Below, one piece after another: positions 33,101 to 41,715 of a DNA stretch of 64,000 bases. Source of the stretch: Saussurea involucrata (lineage: Eukaryota; Streptophyta; Magnoliopsida; Asterales; Asteraceae); assembly GCA_033807775.1 (NCBI GenBank), contig CM066318.1, positions 85,660,879 through 85,724,878 on the forward strand. The letters are read 5' to 3'. The translations under genes and the position numbers were made by a program. The first letter of the stretch is position 1, and every line of letters begins with the position of its first letter. Below the pieces are notes generated by a model that had not been told where the DNA came from, searched no databases, and saw only the letters and a list, made by a program, of their open reading frames with translations.

Positions 33101-35593
33101 GTTACGGGATGGAGAATATGCATGGACTATAGGCAACTGAATCTAGCAACAAAGAAAGACCATTTCCCGTTACCTTTTATTGATCAAATGCTTGATAGAT
33201 TAGCGGGAAAGGAATTTTATTGTTTTCTAGATGGATACTCCGGATATAACCAAATCCACATCGCACCCGAAGACCAAGAAAAGACCACCTTTACTTGTCC
33301 ATATGGTACTTTTGCATTCCGGAGAATGCCTTTTGGTTTATGTAATGCTCCCGCTACTTTTCAACGCTGTATGATGGCCATTTTTACTGATATGATAGAA
33401 GATACCATAGAAGTTTTTATGGACGATTTTTCTGTGATCGGCACATCATTTGATAACTGTTTGAGGAATCTAGAAAAAAGTTTGGTGAGATGTGAGACCC
33501 ACGACCTTATTCTAAATTGGGAAAAATGTCATTTCATGGTCGAAGAGGGCATCGTTTTGGGTCATCTTGTGTCGAAAAAGGGTTTGGAAGTTGATGAAGC
33601 AAAACTAGAAGTAATCTCCCAACTTCCCGAGCCCACAACGGTAAAAGGCATTCGCAGTTTTTTAGGTCACGCAGGTTTCTATAGGAGGTTCATAAAAGAT
33701 TTTTCCAAAATAACTAAACCCCTATGTAACCTGCTGCAACATGAAAGAGAGTTTGTTTTTACCAAAGAATGTAGAAACGCATTTGAAATAATCAAAAAAG
33801 CCTTAGTTACTGCACCCATAGTGACCACTCCTGACTGGTCACTCCCATTTGAAGTCATGTGTGACGCCAGCGATTGGGCTATAGGTGCAGTACTAGGCCA
33901 ACGAAAGGATAAGATTTTTCATCCAATATACTATGCAAGCAAGACTTTGATCGAGGCTCAAATCAACTACACTGTAACCGAAAAAGAACTACTTGCAGTA
34001 GTTTTTGCTTTTGATCGTTTCAGGTCTTACTTAATTGGAGCAAAGGTCATAGTACACACCGATCACGCAGCCATCAAATATTTGATCAACAAGGCTGACT
34101 CTAAACCGAGGTTGATCAGATGGGTGCTGTTGCTGCAGGAATTTGACCTCCAGATCGTCGACAGAAAAGGAACAAGCAATCAGGTTGCTGATCATCTGTC
34201 CAGGCTCGAGAAGACAGTGGGCACTGTTGACCCCACTCCTGACCCCACTCCGGTAAAAGAAACTTTTCCCGATGAACAATTATTATCTGCGCAACATCAT
34301 AATGAAACTCCTTGGTATGCTGATATTGCAAACTTTTTAGCAAGTGGACTTAAGCCCCACGGGATGAGTGGACAACCATTCAAGAAATTTTTACACGACA
34401 CACGACAATACGTTTGGGACGATCCCTTCTTGTACAAGATAGGGGCGGACCAAATATTAAGGCGTTGTGTCCATGGGAGTGAACAACATCAAATACTCCA
34501 TGGTTGTCACACATCCCACTACGGTGGCCACTTCGGTGGAAACCGTACCGCAGCAAAAATTTTGCAAAGTGGATTCTTTTGGCCCACTGTTTTTAAAGAC
34601 TCATTTGAATTCGTGAAAAATTGTGAGCAATGTCAACGTACGGGGAATATATCGCAAAGAAATGAAATGCCTCTTAACAACATTCTAGAGGTCGAACTTT
34701 TTGATGTATGGGGGATAGATTTTATGGGACCTTTTCCAAATTCCAACAATAACTTTTACATCTTGGTTGCGGTAGATTATGTTTCAAAATGGGTAGAAGC
34801 CATTGCTTGTCACTCCAATGATGCTAACACTGTGGTGAAGTTCTTACACAAAAATATATTCACTCGCTTCGGAACACCACGAGCATTAATTAGTGACGAA
34901 GGCACCCATTTTGTAAACAAAGTCATGGCCTCGGTTCTTGCTAAATATGATATTCATCATAGAGTGGCCACCGCATACCACCCACAAACCAATGGGTTGG
35001 CCGAGCTTTCAAATCGTGAGATCAAGGGAATTTTGGAAAAAGTTGTTAAGCCACACCGTAAAGATTGGTCAATCAAACTCGATGATGCTCTTTGGGCCTA
35101 TCGAACAGCCTATAAAACTCCTCTGGGAATGTCTCCATTCAAATTAGTTTTTGGCAAAGCTTGCCATTTACCGATTGAATTAGAGCACAAGGCGTTCTGG
35201 GCCCTTAAAGAGCTTAACATGAGTGAGGATGCCGCGGGAATCAAAAGGAGTCTGCAAATACATGAGCTAGAGGAGTTGCGATATCACTCCTATGAGAATG
35301 CAAAGTTGTACAAGGAAAAGACCAAAATGTGGCACGATCGTCGAATCAACCATAGGGAGTTCATGGAAGGACAACAAGTACTATTGTTCAATTCCCGTCT
35401 CAAACTCTTTCCAGGTAAACTTAAATCAAGATGGACGGGACCATACACCATTGTCAAGGTGAGTCCTTTCGGAACAGTGGAGTTGAAATCCCCACAATCG
35501 GGTCAAACCTTTAAAGTCAATGGGCAAAGGGTAAAGCATTTTTTGCATGAAAGTGCCCACATCCCTGCCCACTCTCCGCCTCGCTATGGTTAG
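30155..35593 (+). CDS. gag-pol: Athila-1 Gag-Pol polyprotein
   Basis: One open frame of 1812 codons, starting MPRRQLEHL. Order: basic N-terminus; capsid region at about residues 88-266 (FELKPVMFQMIQ to EKVSNNN); zinc knuckle CSLCGEEHVFDYC at 319-331; Pro-rich linker; aspartic protease ALCDLGASVNLMP with Asp654; reverse transcriptase with RICMDYRQLN and FMDD at 1088-1091; RNase H with Asp1237 (VMCDASDWAIGAVLG); integrase zinc region from His1449; catalytic Asp1522, Asp1581 and Glu1617, giving exact DD35E spacing. No stop or frameshift and no damaged catalytic residue is seen. Runs such as PTVG, HHSGQSP and VDPTPDPTP come from the dispersed CACAGTG DNA motif. Confidence 0.96.
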   Translation: MPRRQLEHLVPIDLEIEKTLRKTRRSKKTNRQPPVIPTVNMAAVPPPIVETTITIADNKDRKIRDYATSGVGDLSSGILRPNIVATHFELKPVMFQMIQAMGQFGGSPSEDPHSHLKSFLEMTDSFQLQGVSDEALRLRLFPFSLRDKAKSWLNAHAPHSITTWQELADRFLQKYFPPTRNVRFRNDIILFRQEEDEAVSDAWERFKDLLRKCPHHGIPHCIQLETFYNGLSNAAKIILDATAGGTFTSMTYNEGYQILEKVSNNNTEWSNPRAPMSKTNTIDSEALKTMNAQLVALTKIVLNQNRGQVNSATHLADNCSLCGEEHVFDYCPANPESVNVIGTNQRNNPYSQTYNPGWRNHPNFSWSGNQGLQPQGPSHIQQRPYNPPGFQQHHSGQSPHHSGQSPQPYQPRSNQPAEAQQSIESILKGFMNQTQAAIRNIETQVGQLAVEVKNRPPGTLPSDTEQARVIGKGPEHVKSITLRSGKDLKNIIFESDDSPQKPTVSTTVGTPQVTVIPTVGTDIPDLPTFGPVPKTTVPKPIPQQTQIDPRNIPFPQRMKPKNVDVQFKKFLDIFKQLHINIPLVEALEQMPSYIKFLKDILNKKRKLGEFETVALTEECSALLTSKIPPKLKDPGSFTIPCIIGGQEVGQALCDLGASVNLMPLSIFNKLGIGEARPTTVTLQLADRSIAYPKGKIEDVLVQVDKFIFPADFLVLDYEADKEIPIILGRPFLATGRTLIDVHKGELTMRVNDQEVTFNVFKSLKYIDTEDCFALSSIYETHNFGNLPTVGSTVPTVGIDSEHSESESNDTFKDECNEMVAAFEPLDFKDRDVQSPSIEQPPELELKPLPSHLKYAYLAKDNKLPVIISSKLSEKQEQLLIDLLIKHKGAIGWTIADIRGISPSLCQHKINLESDHPGKVQPQRRLNPIMKEVVKKEVLKWLDAGIIYPIASSSWVSPVQCVPKKGGTTVVRNEKNELIPTRTVTGWRICMDYRQLNLATKKDHFPLPFIDQMLDRLAGKEFYCFLDGYSGYNQIHIAPEDQEKTTFTCPYGTFAFRRMPFGLCNAPATFQRCMMAIFTDMIEDTIEVFMDDFSVIGTSFDNCLRNLEKSLVRCETHDLILNWEKCHFMVEEGIVLGHLVSKKGLEVDEAKLEVISQLPEPTTVKGIRSFLGHAGFYRRFIKDFSKITKPLCNLLQHEREFVFTKECRNAFEIIKKALVTAPIVTTPDWSLPFEVMCDASDWAIGAVLGQRKDKIFHPIYYASKTLIEAQINYTVTEKELLAVVFAFDRFRSYLIGAKVIVHTDHAAIKYLINKADSKPRLIRWVLLLQEFDLQIVDRKGTSNQVADHLSRLEKTVGTVDPTPDPTPVKETFPDEQLLSAQHHNETPWYADIANFLASGLKPHGMSGQPFKKFLHDTRQYVWDDPFLYKIGADQILRRCVHGSEQHQILHGCHTSHYGGHFGGNRTAAKILQSGFFWPTVFKDSFEFVKNCEQCQRTGNISQRNEMPLNNILEVELFDVWGIDFMGPFPNSNNNFYILVAVDYVSKWVEAIACHSNDANTVVKFLHKNIFTRFGTPRALISDEGTHFVNKVMASVLAKYDIHHRVATAYHPQTNGLAELSNREIKGILEKVVKPHRKDWSIKLDDALWAYRTAYKTPLGMSPFKLVFGKACHLPIELEHKAFWALKELNMSEDAAGIKRSLQIHELEELRYHSYENAKLYKEKTKMWHDRRINHREFMEGQQVLLFNSRLKLFPGKLKSRWTGPYTIVKVSPFGTVELKSPQSGQTFKVNGQRVKHFLHESAHIPAHSPPRYG

Positions 35594-36080
35594 AGAAATT
35601 CACAAACCGTTTGTAAATATTTTATTTTACTTATTTGTTGTCTTTTTATTATTTTTGGTCTTTTTAATTCTGCATGGTAGTTTGTTTTAATGTGTGTAGA
35701 AGAACGTGCCACCTTTTGAAGAAAAATCAAGGAAAGTACTTTGCAGTGGGGAAGGCTCAGGTCACTGCGCTCCCCACTCCCCACCTGACGAATGAAAGGA
35801 CTATTTTTGGGCCCAATGCTGACAAGCTTTCACCTTTTGCTGCCATCAAGTCTACTTTTAGGCCATGGTGTCATAGTTCATCATTTCCCAAGCAAAGCTA
35901 TCATTGTCAATCCTCTCCCTCTCTCCTAAAACCGGCGGTTTCCCCCCAATTTTAAAAAGAAAACATTTCCAAAAACCACCTTAACCTCCTTTGCTTCCAA
36001 AATTTACCCAACAAACTTTCTCTTCTTCATTTCTCTCTCTACGAAAAACCCACCAGCAAAACCCTTCCAAAACCCTAAAA
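35594..36080 (+). promoter_or_regulatory. Athila-1 spacer between pol and ORF2, possible internal promoter/leader
   Basis: These 487 bases are non-coding. The second half is rich in CT runs, and the last bases before the ORF2 ATG read AAAACCCTAAAA, a telo-box-like element typical of plant gene leaders. Athila-2 keeps the same design (61621-62082). No clear TATA box is seen. An internal promoter or a splice leader for ORF2 is an inference. Confidence 0.4.
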
Positions 36081-38150
36081 ATGGCAAGAACCAAGAGAAT
36101 GAACACCAACCCCGATGCACTCACACGTGCGGCCGTCCGCCGCAGGACCGCCGAGGAACAACCACCGGAAGCCGTCACCAATGACCTGAACGAACCGCCA
36201 CCGGTCTCCGGCGAAAACCCGATCATCTCCGGTGCGGCCGACGAGGGTTCTTCAAAGCACGAAAGCCCAAAAGCTACTTCATCATCGCAAGTCTCAGACA
36301 ACAGTATCACCCATTTCGAGACCGAGACACTTCTAGCCGAAGAAGAAGAGAGACGGTTAGCAGAGGAGTTCAAACAGAAAATGGAAGCCATTAGAAAAAG
36401 AAAGGAAGAGGTCGAGAGGAGGCGTCGAGAGGAAGAAGAAAGAATCAGAAAGGAAGAAGAGGAAAGAATCAAACGAGAGGAGGAAGAAAGATTAAAAAGA
36501 GAGGAGGAAGAGAGATTGAGGAGGGAAGAAGCCGCAAGATTGGCTAGAGAGGAGGAGGAGCGATTGAAAGAGGAAGAACGAAAGAAGGATGAAGAAGCAA
36601 GGATATTCGAGCAGAAAAAGAAACAAGCAGAGGAGGAGTGTTTGGCTCGTGAGGAAGAAGAAAGACAGAAAAAGATTAAGGAGCAGGCTCAGACATTAGA
36701 CATTCCCCAGAACAAAAATGCTGATAGTGTGGAGGATGTCCACACCACTGCCCACAGTGAAGAAACCCCAACCAGAGTACTCCAGAGGAACAGGGGAATG
36801 GTTACACGATCTGGTGCATCCAAGAAGGCATCGTCTGCAAAACCGAAAAGAAAAGCGTCGAGGAAAGGTAAGGGTATCGAACCCTCTTTAAGTTCTTCTT
36901 CTAGTGATACTAATACGGGAAGTGAACAAAACCTTTCTGAAAATCCACATCTGTCCACTGTGGGGACTGCTCATGCCCCCAGTGGGATACCGAGGCAATT
37001 CACTTCCCCAGCTGCTAGAACCCACTTTGAGTGTATTTACACTCGGAAGTTGAATTTAGAGAGGGGTTTCGACCCCGACTTTGTAGAAGCAAATCCCTTT
37101 GTCAAAGATAAACTTGTAGCGCAAGATTGGGCAACCATTGCCACTGCCAATCGCCGCGCTAATGCATCATTAGTCCGAGAATTTTATGCTGAGGCCTCCC
37201 AAGCCAAAGAATCATTTGTTAAGATCAGAGGAAAGGTTGTGGACTTTACTCCAGGCAATATAAACCGAGTGTTAGGTAGAGGAGCTCCGGAACCTTGTGC
37301 TTTCGGACAGTTCCTGGCAAAGATGACTCCGGCTGATGAGGAATTGATTTTAAAAGAAATAGCAGTTGAGGGAAGGCCATGGAATCAGGATGGCCAAAGA
37401 AGGTGTCTATATGCTGGCAGCCTCACCACTGAGGCTGCTGTGTGGTTCCAATTCCTAAGGGCCTCGGTGGCCCCAACATCGCACGACACGACTCTCTCCA
37501 TGCATAAGTGTGCCATGCTTTACTGCGTTCTCACTAAAAAGAAGATCAATCTGGGAATCATAATGCATGGTGCCATCCATCAGGCCAGAACACGAACCAA
37601 GGTAATCCTACCCCTTCCTTGCCTTATTACACTATTGCTAATAGATGCCGGAGTGCCCACAGCTGAAGAAGACCAGTGGATCATTTCCACGAAAAACATC
37701 AGTATTCAGACAATTAAGAAGATGAGAAGAGAGATAGGAGGCCCGTCTGTTGAGCCTGCCCAGGTACAGCCCAATGTGCGAATAGCCGACGAGCACATAG
37801 TGGGCACTGAAGTGCCCACTGTGGGGAAGAAGGGTACCCCACTCCATTCAACCGAGGCCGGATCATCAAGCAACCAAATGGGAGAGATTTTGGCAGCTTT
37901 AAAGAAGCTCACATACAGGATCGAGTTGCTGGAAAGTGAGCAGCGATATCAGAACCGGGCCACGCAGAAATTTTGGATGTATACAAGAGAACGAGATGAG
38001 GTGACGGGCCTGATGATGAAAGAGGCCAACCCAATGCTAGCTGCTCAGCTACCAGAATTCCCGAAAGATATCTGCCCGGTTAATGACAGTGAGGATGAGT
38101 TCGATGATGATGATGCGGATCTGTCACCGCAAGCCACCCAAACCCCGTGA
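36081..38150 (+). CDS. Athila-1 ORF2 in env position (putative plant transposon protein)
   Basis: A 689-codon frame starting MARTKRMNTN. The upstream in-frame ATG at 35991 is less likely because Athila-2 shares only the 36081 start (62083 there). Residues ~85-205 are almost purely Glu/Arg/Lys repeats (EEEERIKREEEERLKREEEE), predicted as a long single or coiled helix. A basic Ser-rich stretch (KPKRKASRKGKG) follows, which could be a nuclear signal. A conserved globular part from about residue 310 (FTSPAARTHFECIYTRKLNL, WFQFLRASVAPTSHD) resembles the 'putative plant transposon protein' domain found in Athila-type ORFs. One hydrophobic stretch lies at about 506-525 (VILPLPCLITLLLIDAG). The acidic tail ends near EDEFDDDDADL. 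Function unknown; env-like only by position. Confidence 0.85.
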   Translation: MARTKRMNTNPDALTRAAVRRRTAEEQPPEAVTNDLNEPPPVSGENPIISGAADEGSSKHESPKATSSSQVSDNSITHFETETLLAEEEERRLAEEFKQKMEAIRKRKEEVERRRREEEERIRKEEEERIKREEEERLKREEEERLRREEAARLAREEEERLKEEERKKDEEARIFEQKKKQAEEECLAREEEERQKKIKEQAQTLDIPQNKNADSVEDVHTTAHSEETPTRVLQRNRGMVTRSGASKKASSAKPKRKASRKGKGIEPSLSSSSSDTNTGSEQNLSENPHLSTVGTAHAPSGIPRQFTSPAARTHFECIYTRKLNLERGFDPDFVEANPFVKDKLVAQDWATIATANRRANASLVREFYAEASQAKESFVKIRGKVVDFTPGNINRVLGRGAPEPCAFGQFLAKMTPADEELILKEIAVEGRPWNQDGQRRCLYAGSLTTEAAVWFQFLRASVAPTSHDTTLSMHKCAMLYCVLTKKKINLGIIMHGAIHQARTRTKVILPLPCLITLLLIDAGVPTAEEDQWIISTKNISIQTIKKMRREIGGPSVEPAQVQPNVRIADEHIVGTEVPTVGKKGTPLHSTEAGSSSNQMGEILAALKKLTYRIELLESEQRYQNRATQKFWMYTRERDEVTGLMMKEANPMLAAQLPEFPKDICPVNDSEDEFDDDDADLSPQATQTP

Positions 38151-39200
38151 ATGGTTTGTTTTAAAACAATGGTTTCGCTCTTTTGCTCACCAAAAACAAT
38201 TTTATTTTGTTTGGTTGATATTTTTGTGCCTATGGCTAGGCATTGACACTATTTGCTGTTTTAACTTTTTAAATATCGATGCATGAAAATCCTACCGGTA
38301 GGTAGGTACTTTTGGGTACTAACGTATTGATTGTTTGAATGCTTGTTTGACCTCGTTTCCATTTCAAGGTACAACTTTCGGCTTCCGACTTAAAAGGTCA
38401 CTTTTGTAAGTACAAATCTCAACTTGTCCCGTGAAATGATTTAGGCCATTTTTCGCATCTAAACACGACCCTTTTGTACCCCAAACCACCACCTTTGTTC
38501 GTTATTTCTATGTCACAGTGGGGACACTGTGAGATTTTAAGTTTGAGGTGGGAACTTCCAGAGTGACCTCCAGTTTGCTCACAGTGAGGACACTGTGAAG
38601 TCCAAGTTTGAGGTGGGTAAGCCGTACCCCCCTCCCAAAAAAAAAAAAAAAAAAGAGAAAACACAAAAATACAAAAACAGAAGAAAATCGGAGTAGCACT
38701 AACAAAATTGATGGTGTGCCTTTTCTGGACCATCAAAGTGCTCACTCCCAGAAAACGATGGTGTGCCTATTCTGGACCATCAGAATACCCACCCTCACAA
38801 AAAAATAGCCATACTCATTATACCCAAATAAAGCCTGAAAGTGTACGTTCTTATCATAGCAAAATACTAAACACCCACTTCTTGAAATAAAAATCTCAAA
38901 GCGAGATCTTCGGTCCATGTTTGGAAATTTTTGCCAAAACCCTTGGGAAAAGATTCAAAGCCATAAACCCTCAAACCCAAGAAAGCCCTATTGATCAAAA
39001 GGTAAACAAGGGAAAGGTTTCGTCAAACACAAAAGTGAAATTTTCAAGTTTGGAACCGAAGGAGGTATCGAAGGAAGGAGATCAACGCCCATTCAAGTCA
39101 AGAAATATGTAAGTCCCTCAAAGTTTCAAATGCATTGTTTTTCATTTTATTTCTTTCTTTTTATTACTTGGGGACAAGTAATGATTTAAGTTTGAGGTTG
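38151..39200 (+). other. Athila-1 3' untranslated region
   Basis: About 1050 non-coding bases between ORF2 and the 3' LTR. Contents: two copies of a segment with paired CACAGTG/CACTGTG motifs and AAGTTTGAGGTGGG (38511-38553 and 38579-38620); an A18-type run near 38639-38655; two copies of GATGGTGTGCC plus TTCTGGACCATCA (about 38709-38736 and 38757-38783); and just before the LTR, TTTAAGTTTGAGGTTG, the likely purine tract (39185-39200). A 63-codon Lys-rich frame at 38921-39112 has no support. Confidence 0.7.
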
Positions 39201-40788
39201 TGATAACTCTATTTTTAGAGTTATTATTTCCATTTATTTTCCACTTTATTTTGTCAATTTTAGCCATTTCACTTCTAAAAACCCCCATTCTTGGTATGAT
39301 TTACGAAAACGAGCAAAAGGAGTGAACCATGGTCTTTAATAAATTATTTGGGGAAGTTTTGGGTGTTTTCTCGATTTTTCATCCGCAGTGATGTATACAG
39401 TGCCCACTCCGGTTCCCCACTCTTCGAGCTGATCAAAAAGAAATCAAAAAGAAACTTTTAGTTGGGATCTAATTTTCTGGAGGAGGAAGGTTCATATGGC
39501 AGAGAAATGGCTGGAGAAGTACAAGGTAGTTCTCATTGAAGATAGCATCAAGTACACCTCTTTGTACTTGGAGATTGACTTGGAGAAGGGACCATTGGAT
39601 AAAAGAATTGCACAAGGAGCTGAATTCTGCCACAACTCAGCAGTCTTTACCCATTGGAAGACCCACCTCTTTTATGTAATACCCAACTCCTTCTCCTAGT
39701 ATATAAAGGAGCACTTGGGTGCCATTAAATGCATGTTTGGTTATCATCCTTGAATACTTTTAGTCTCAAATTCTCTCAACTACCACATTAGCTTTAGTCT
39801 TTTATTTACTGCAGTAACTAGCTTTAATTTTCAGTAATTTACTTTCTTAGTTTAAATTGTAGTTCGTATTACACAGTGCAGGGACGACTTCTCGTTCCCC
39901 ACTGTGAGCAGTTAATTCAAGTCACTTTCAGTTTTATTATGTGCAAATCTTCATCTTTTGTTTTCTTTACTTCGGAAATGTTAGGCTAAACATCCTTTGG
40001 GATGTAGGAAGGAGAAGTACCTGGATTTTATCAAAAATGCTTGAGTAATCTTTATACTTAGAATATTTGTTGTTTTGGTCTTTCATTCTCGATATTTACC
40101 CAAGGATGCGAACAAGCTGATCACTTGCAAGGATCTAAAGTCTAGTTCTTAACTTAGAAATAAGTAGAGCGCAGTGACACGAGCTTGAATGATGCTAGGG
40201 GATTCGAAAGAATTCTTTTGACACTTACGAAAGTGAGGTCGGCACAGTGAGCTAATCTCTGCCCACTGGAGTAGTAGGCAAGCTAATTTGTGTATTAAAA
40301 ACACTTAGAGTATTTGTCTCTACACATTCCATCGAGGCCTGAAAAGGTCCATTTAGAGATTACCATTGACAAAACAACAAGTACTAAGAGTATGGGATTT
40401 TTATCTAACGGTGTGAGTATTTTGTAACCGGGCTTTTCTAGCGAAAATGTCCACCACGAATACGAGGATCACTCTAAGGACCGAGTATTTGAGATAAAAT
40501 TTAGGGAAAATCCAACCTACATTCCTCCTTTTTAGCATTTAGTAAATCGTTTCAAGTAGCTATTTTACCAAACCAAACCAAAGTATTATTTTCCTCTCTA
40601 GTTGAAACTTGTAAAAGGAGCTCATGAGAACCGTATTGTCTTGATTGTCCAGTCTCTGTGGATTCGATTCTGGTATTTTACCAACTATTACTTGCTGTGA
40701 CGATCATAGTGGACAGTGTACACTTGCACTTCCCACTGTGGACAGTTTGCAACCCACTGCGATTAAAACACACATTTCGCACGTAACA
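39201..40788 (+). repeat. Athila-1 3' LTR
   Basis: This LTR is 1588 bases, the same length as the 5' LTR with two differences seen. It repeats the small U3 open frame (39496-39699) and the TATA box (39700-39707). Confidence 0.95.
39496..39699 (+). CDS. small U3 ORF, Athila-1 3' LTR copy
   Basis: Identical 67-codon frame to the one in the 5' LTR. This is the copy that would be present in full-length genomic RNA, near its 3' end. Coding status is doubtful. Confidence 0.35.
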   Translation: MAEKWLEKYKVVLIEDSIKYTSLYLEIDLEKGPLDKRIAQGAEFCHNSAVFTHWKTHLFYVIPNSFS

Positions 40789-41707
40789 CTCCTCCGATAC
40801 ATCTTCGTGTAAAGCCTTTATTGGCAAAACTTCTTCGCGAAAAGGAAAAGAGTCTCAAGCTGACTGTGTTAAAAAGGATCTTAACTCTGAATTTCAAAAA
40901 GCTTCCGCACCAGATTCTTCCAAAAACACAGACTCAAAGTGTTCCTCACCTCGCTCAACCAATCCTAGTCCATCTGTCCCTGATATTGATTTTTCTGCAT
41001 ACATGAATTCCGATGATAGTTCAGACGAAGACTTTACTAAGTTTGAGTTTGACAAACGTCTTCCGAATCACACCGACTTTCTTTCTAAAGCTGTAAATCG
41101 TCCGGTCAAATTTCTCAAAGGCGAGAGTTCTTCAAAACTTAAGACCTCAGCTGTGAACAAAGTTTCTAAAACTGATTCTCATTCTCAAAACCGTTCATAG
41201 CCGCGGCAAAAGACCGGTCGATCAAATGACAGAAATTCTTCCTACTCAAACTCTGCTGACCATGCCGTTAATGACTTTTCAGATACAAATGGTCGGGCAA
41301 AACAAGACAAACCAAAGTGGGTAGCCAAAGGATCTATCAAGAACAAGTCGGATTCGAAGTCATTTAATTCAGCTTTCAATTCTAGGAATAACATTAATGA
41401 TTGTGGTTTGAATCATTCGAATAATTTTGTTGAACAAAGTGTTAATTTTCCAATTAGACTTTATTCAATTCAGCATTTGATTCAGTTATCCCATGATTGT
41501 TTATGTTGTTCTAACTGTGGATTGAATGATTTTGATGATAATAGTTATGCATCTGATTGGTTTGGTTCTTATCATGTTTTTAATTCAAAGCCTAAGCGTA
41601 AATCTCGTAAGCCCAAAAGGAAGCCCAATTCAAAATGGGTTCCTCAGTCAGGTGTTAAACCTAACCCTCTAGGACCCATTTTCAAATGGGTACCTAAAAA
41701 TCCTTAA
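40789..41707 (+). pseudogene. gag: Copia-A gag, piece 5 of 5 (C-terminus)
   Basis: Gag resumes after Athila-1 in the frame of piece 4. It is low-complexity, rich in Ser, Asn, Asp and Lys, with an acidic patch (NSDDSSDEDFTKFEFD) and a basic end (KPKRKSRKPKRKPNSKWVP) followed by LGPIFKWVPKN and a TAA at 41705-41707. A TAG at 41198-41200 is probably a mutated CAG. Summed over five pieces, gag spans about 3.3 kb of host sequence, very long for a copia Gag. Confidence 0.7.
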
Positions 41708-41715
41708 TCTCGTTT

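Larger units (their letters stand above)
28465..40788 (+). mobile_element. Athila-1: intact Ty3/gypsy Athila-clade element
   Basis: The 12324-base element is flanked by perfect CTCCT duplications (28460-28464 and 40789-40793). Two 1588-base LTRs differ at only two sites that I found (28656/39392 and 29098/39834). It has a perfect tRNA-Asp primer site, an open 1812-codon gag-pol and an open 689-codon second ORF in the env position. This makes it the youngest dated insertion in the window and a candidate for present-day activity. Confidence 0.95.

Noticed and set aside
37597..37650. short intron in Athila ORF2 (GTAATCC ... GCTAATAG)
   Set aside because: The stretch is in frame, translates to a conserved hydrophobic segment in both Athila copies, and about 50 bases is too short for a usual plant intron.
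36081..38150. host gene captured between elements
   Set aside because: It lies inside the Athila-1 LTRs and is repeated in Athila-2, so it belongs to the element.
38639..38655. poly(A) tail of a LINE, SINE or processed gene
   Set aside because: I see no flanking duplication and no recognisable body upstream; it lies within the Athila 3' UTR.
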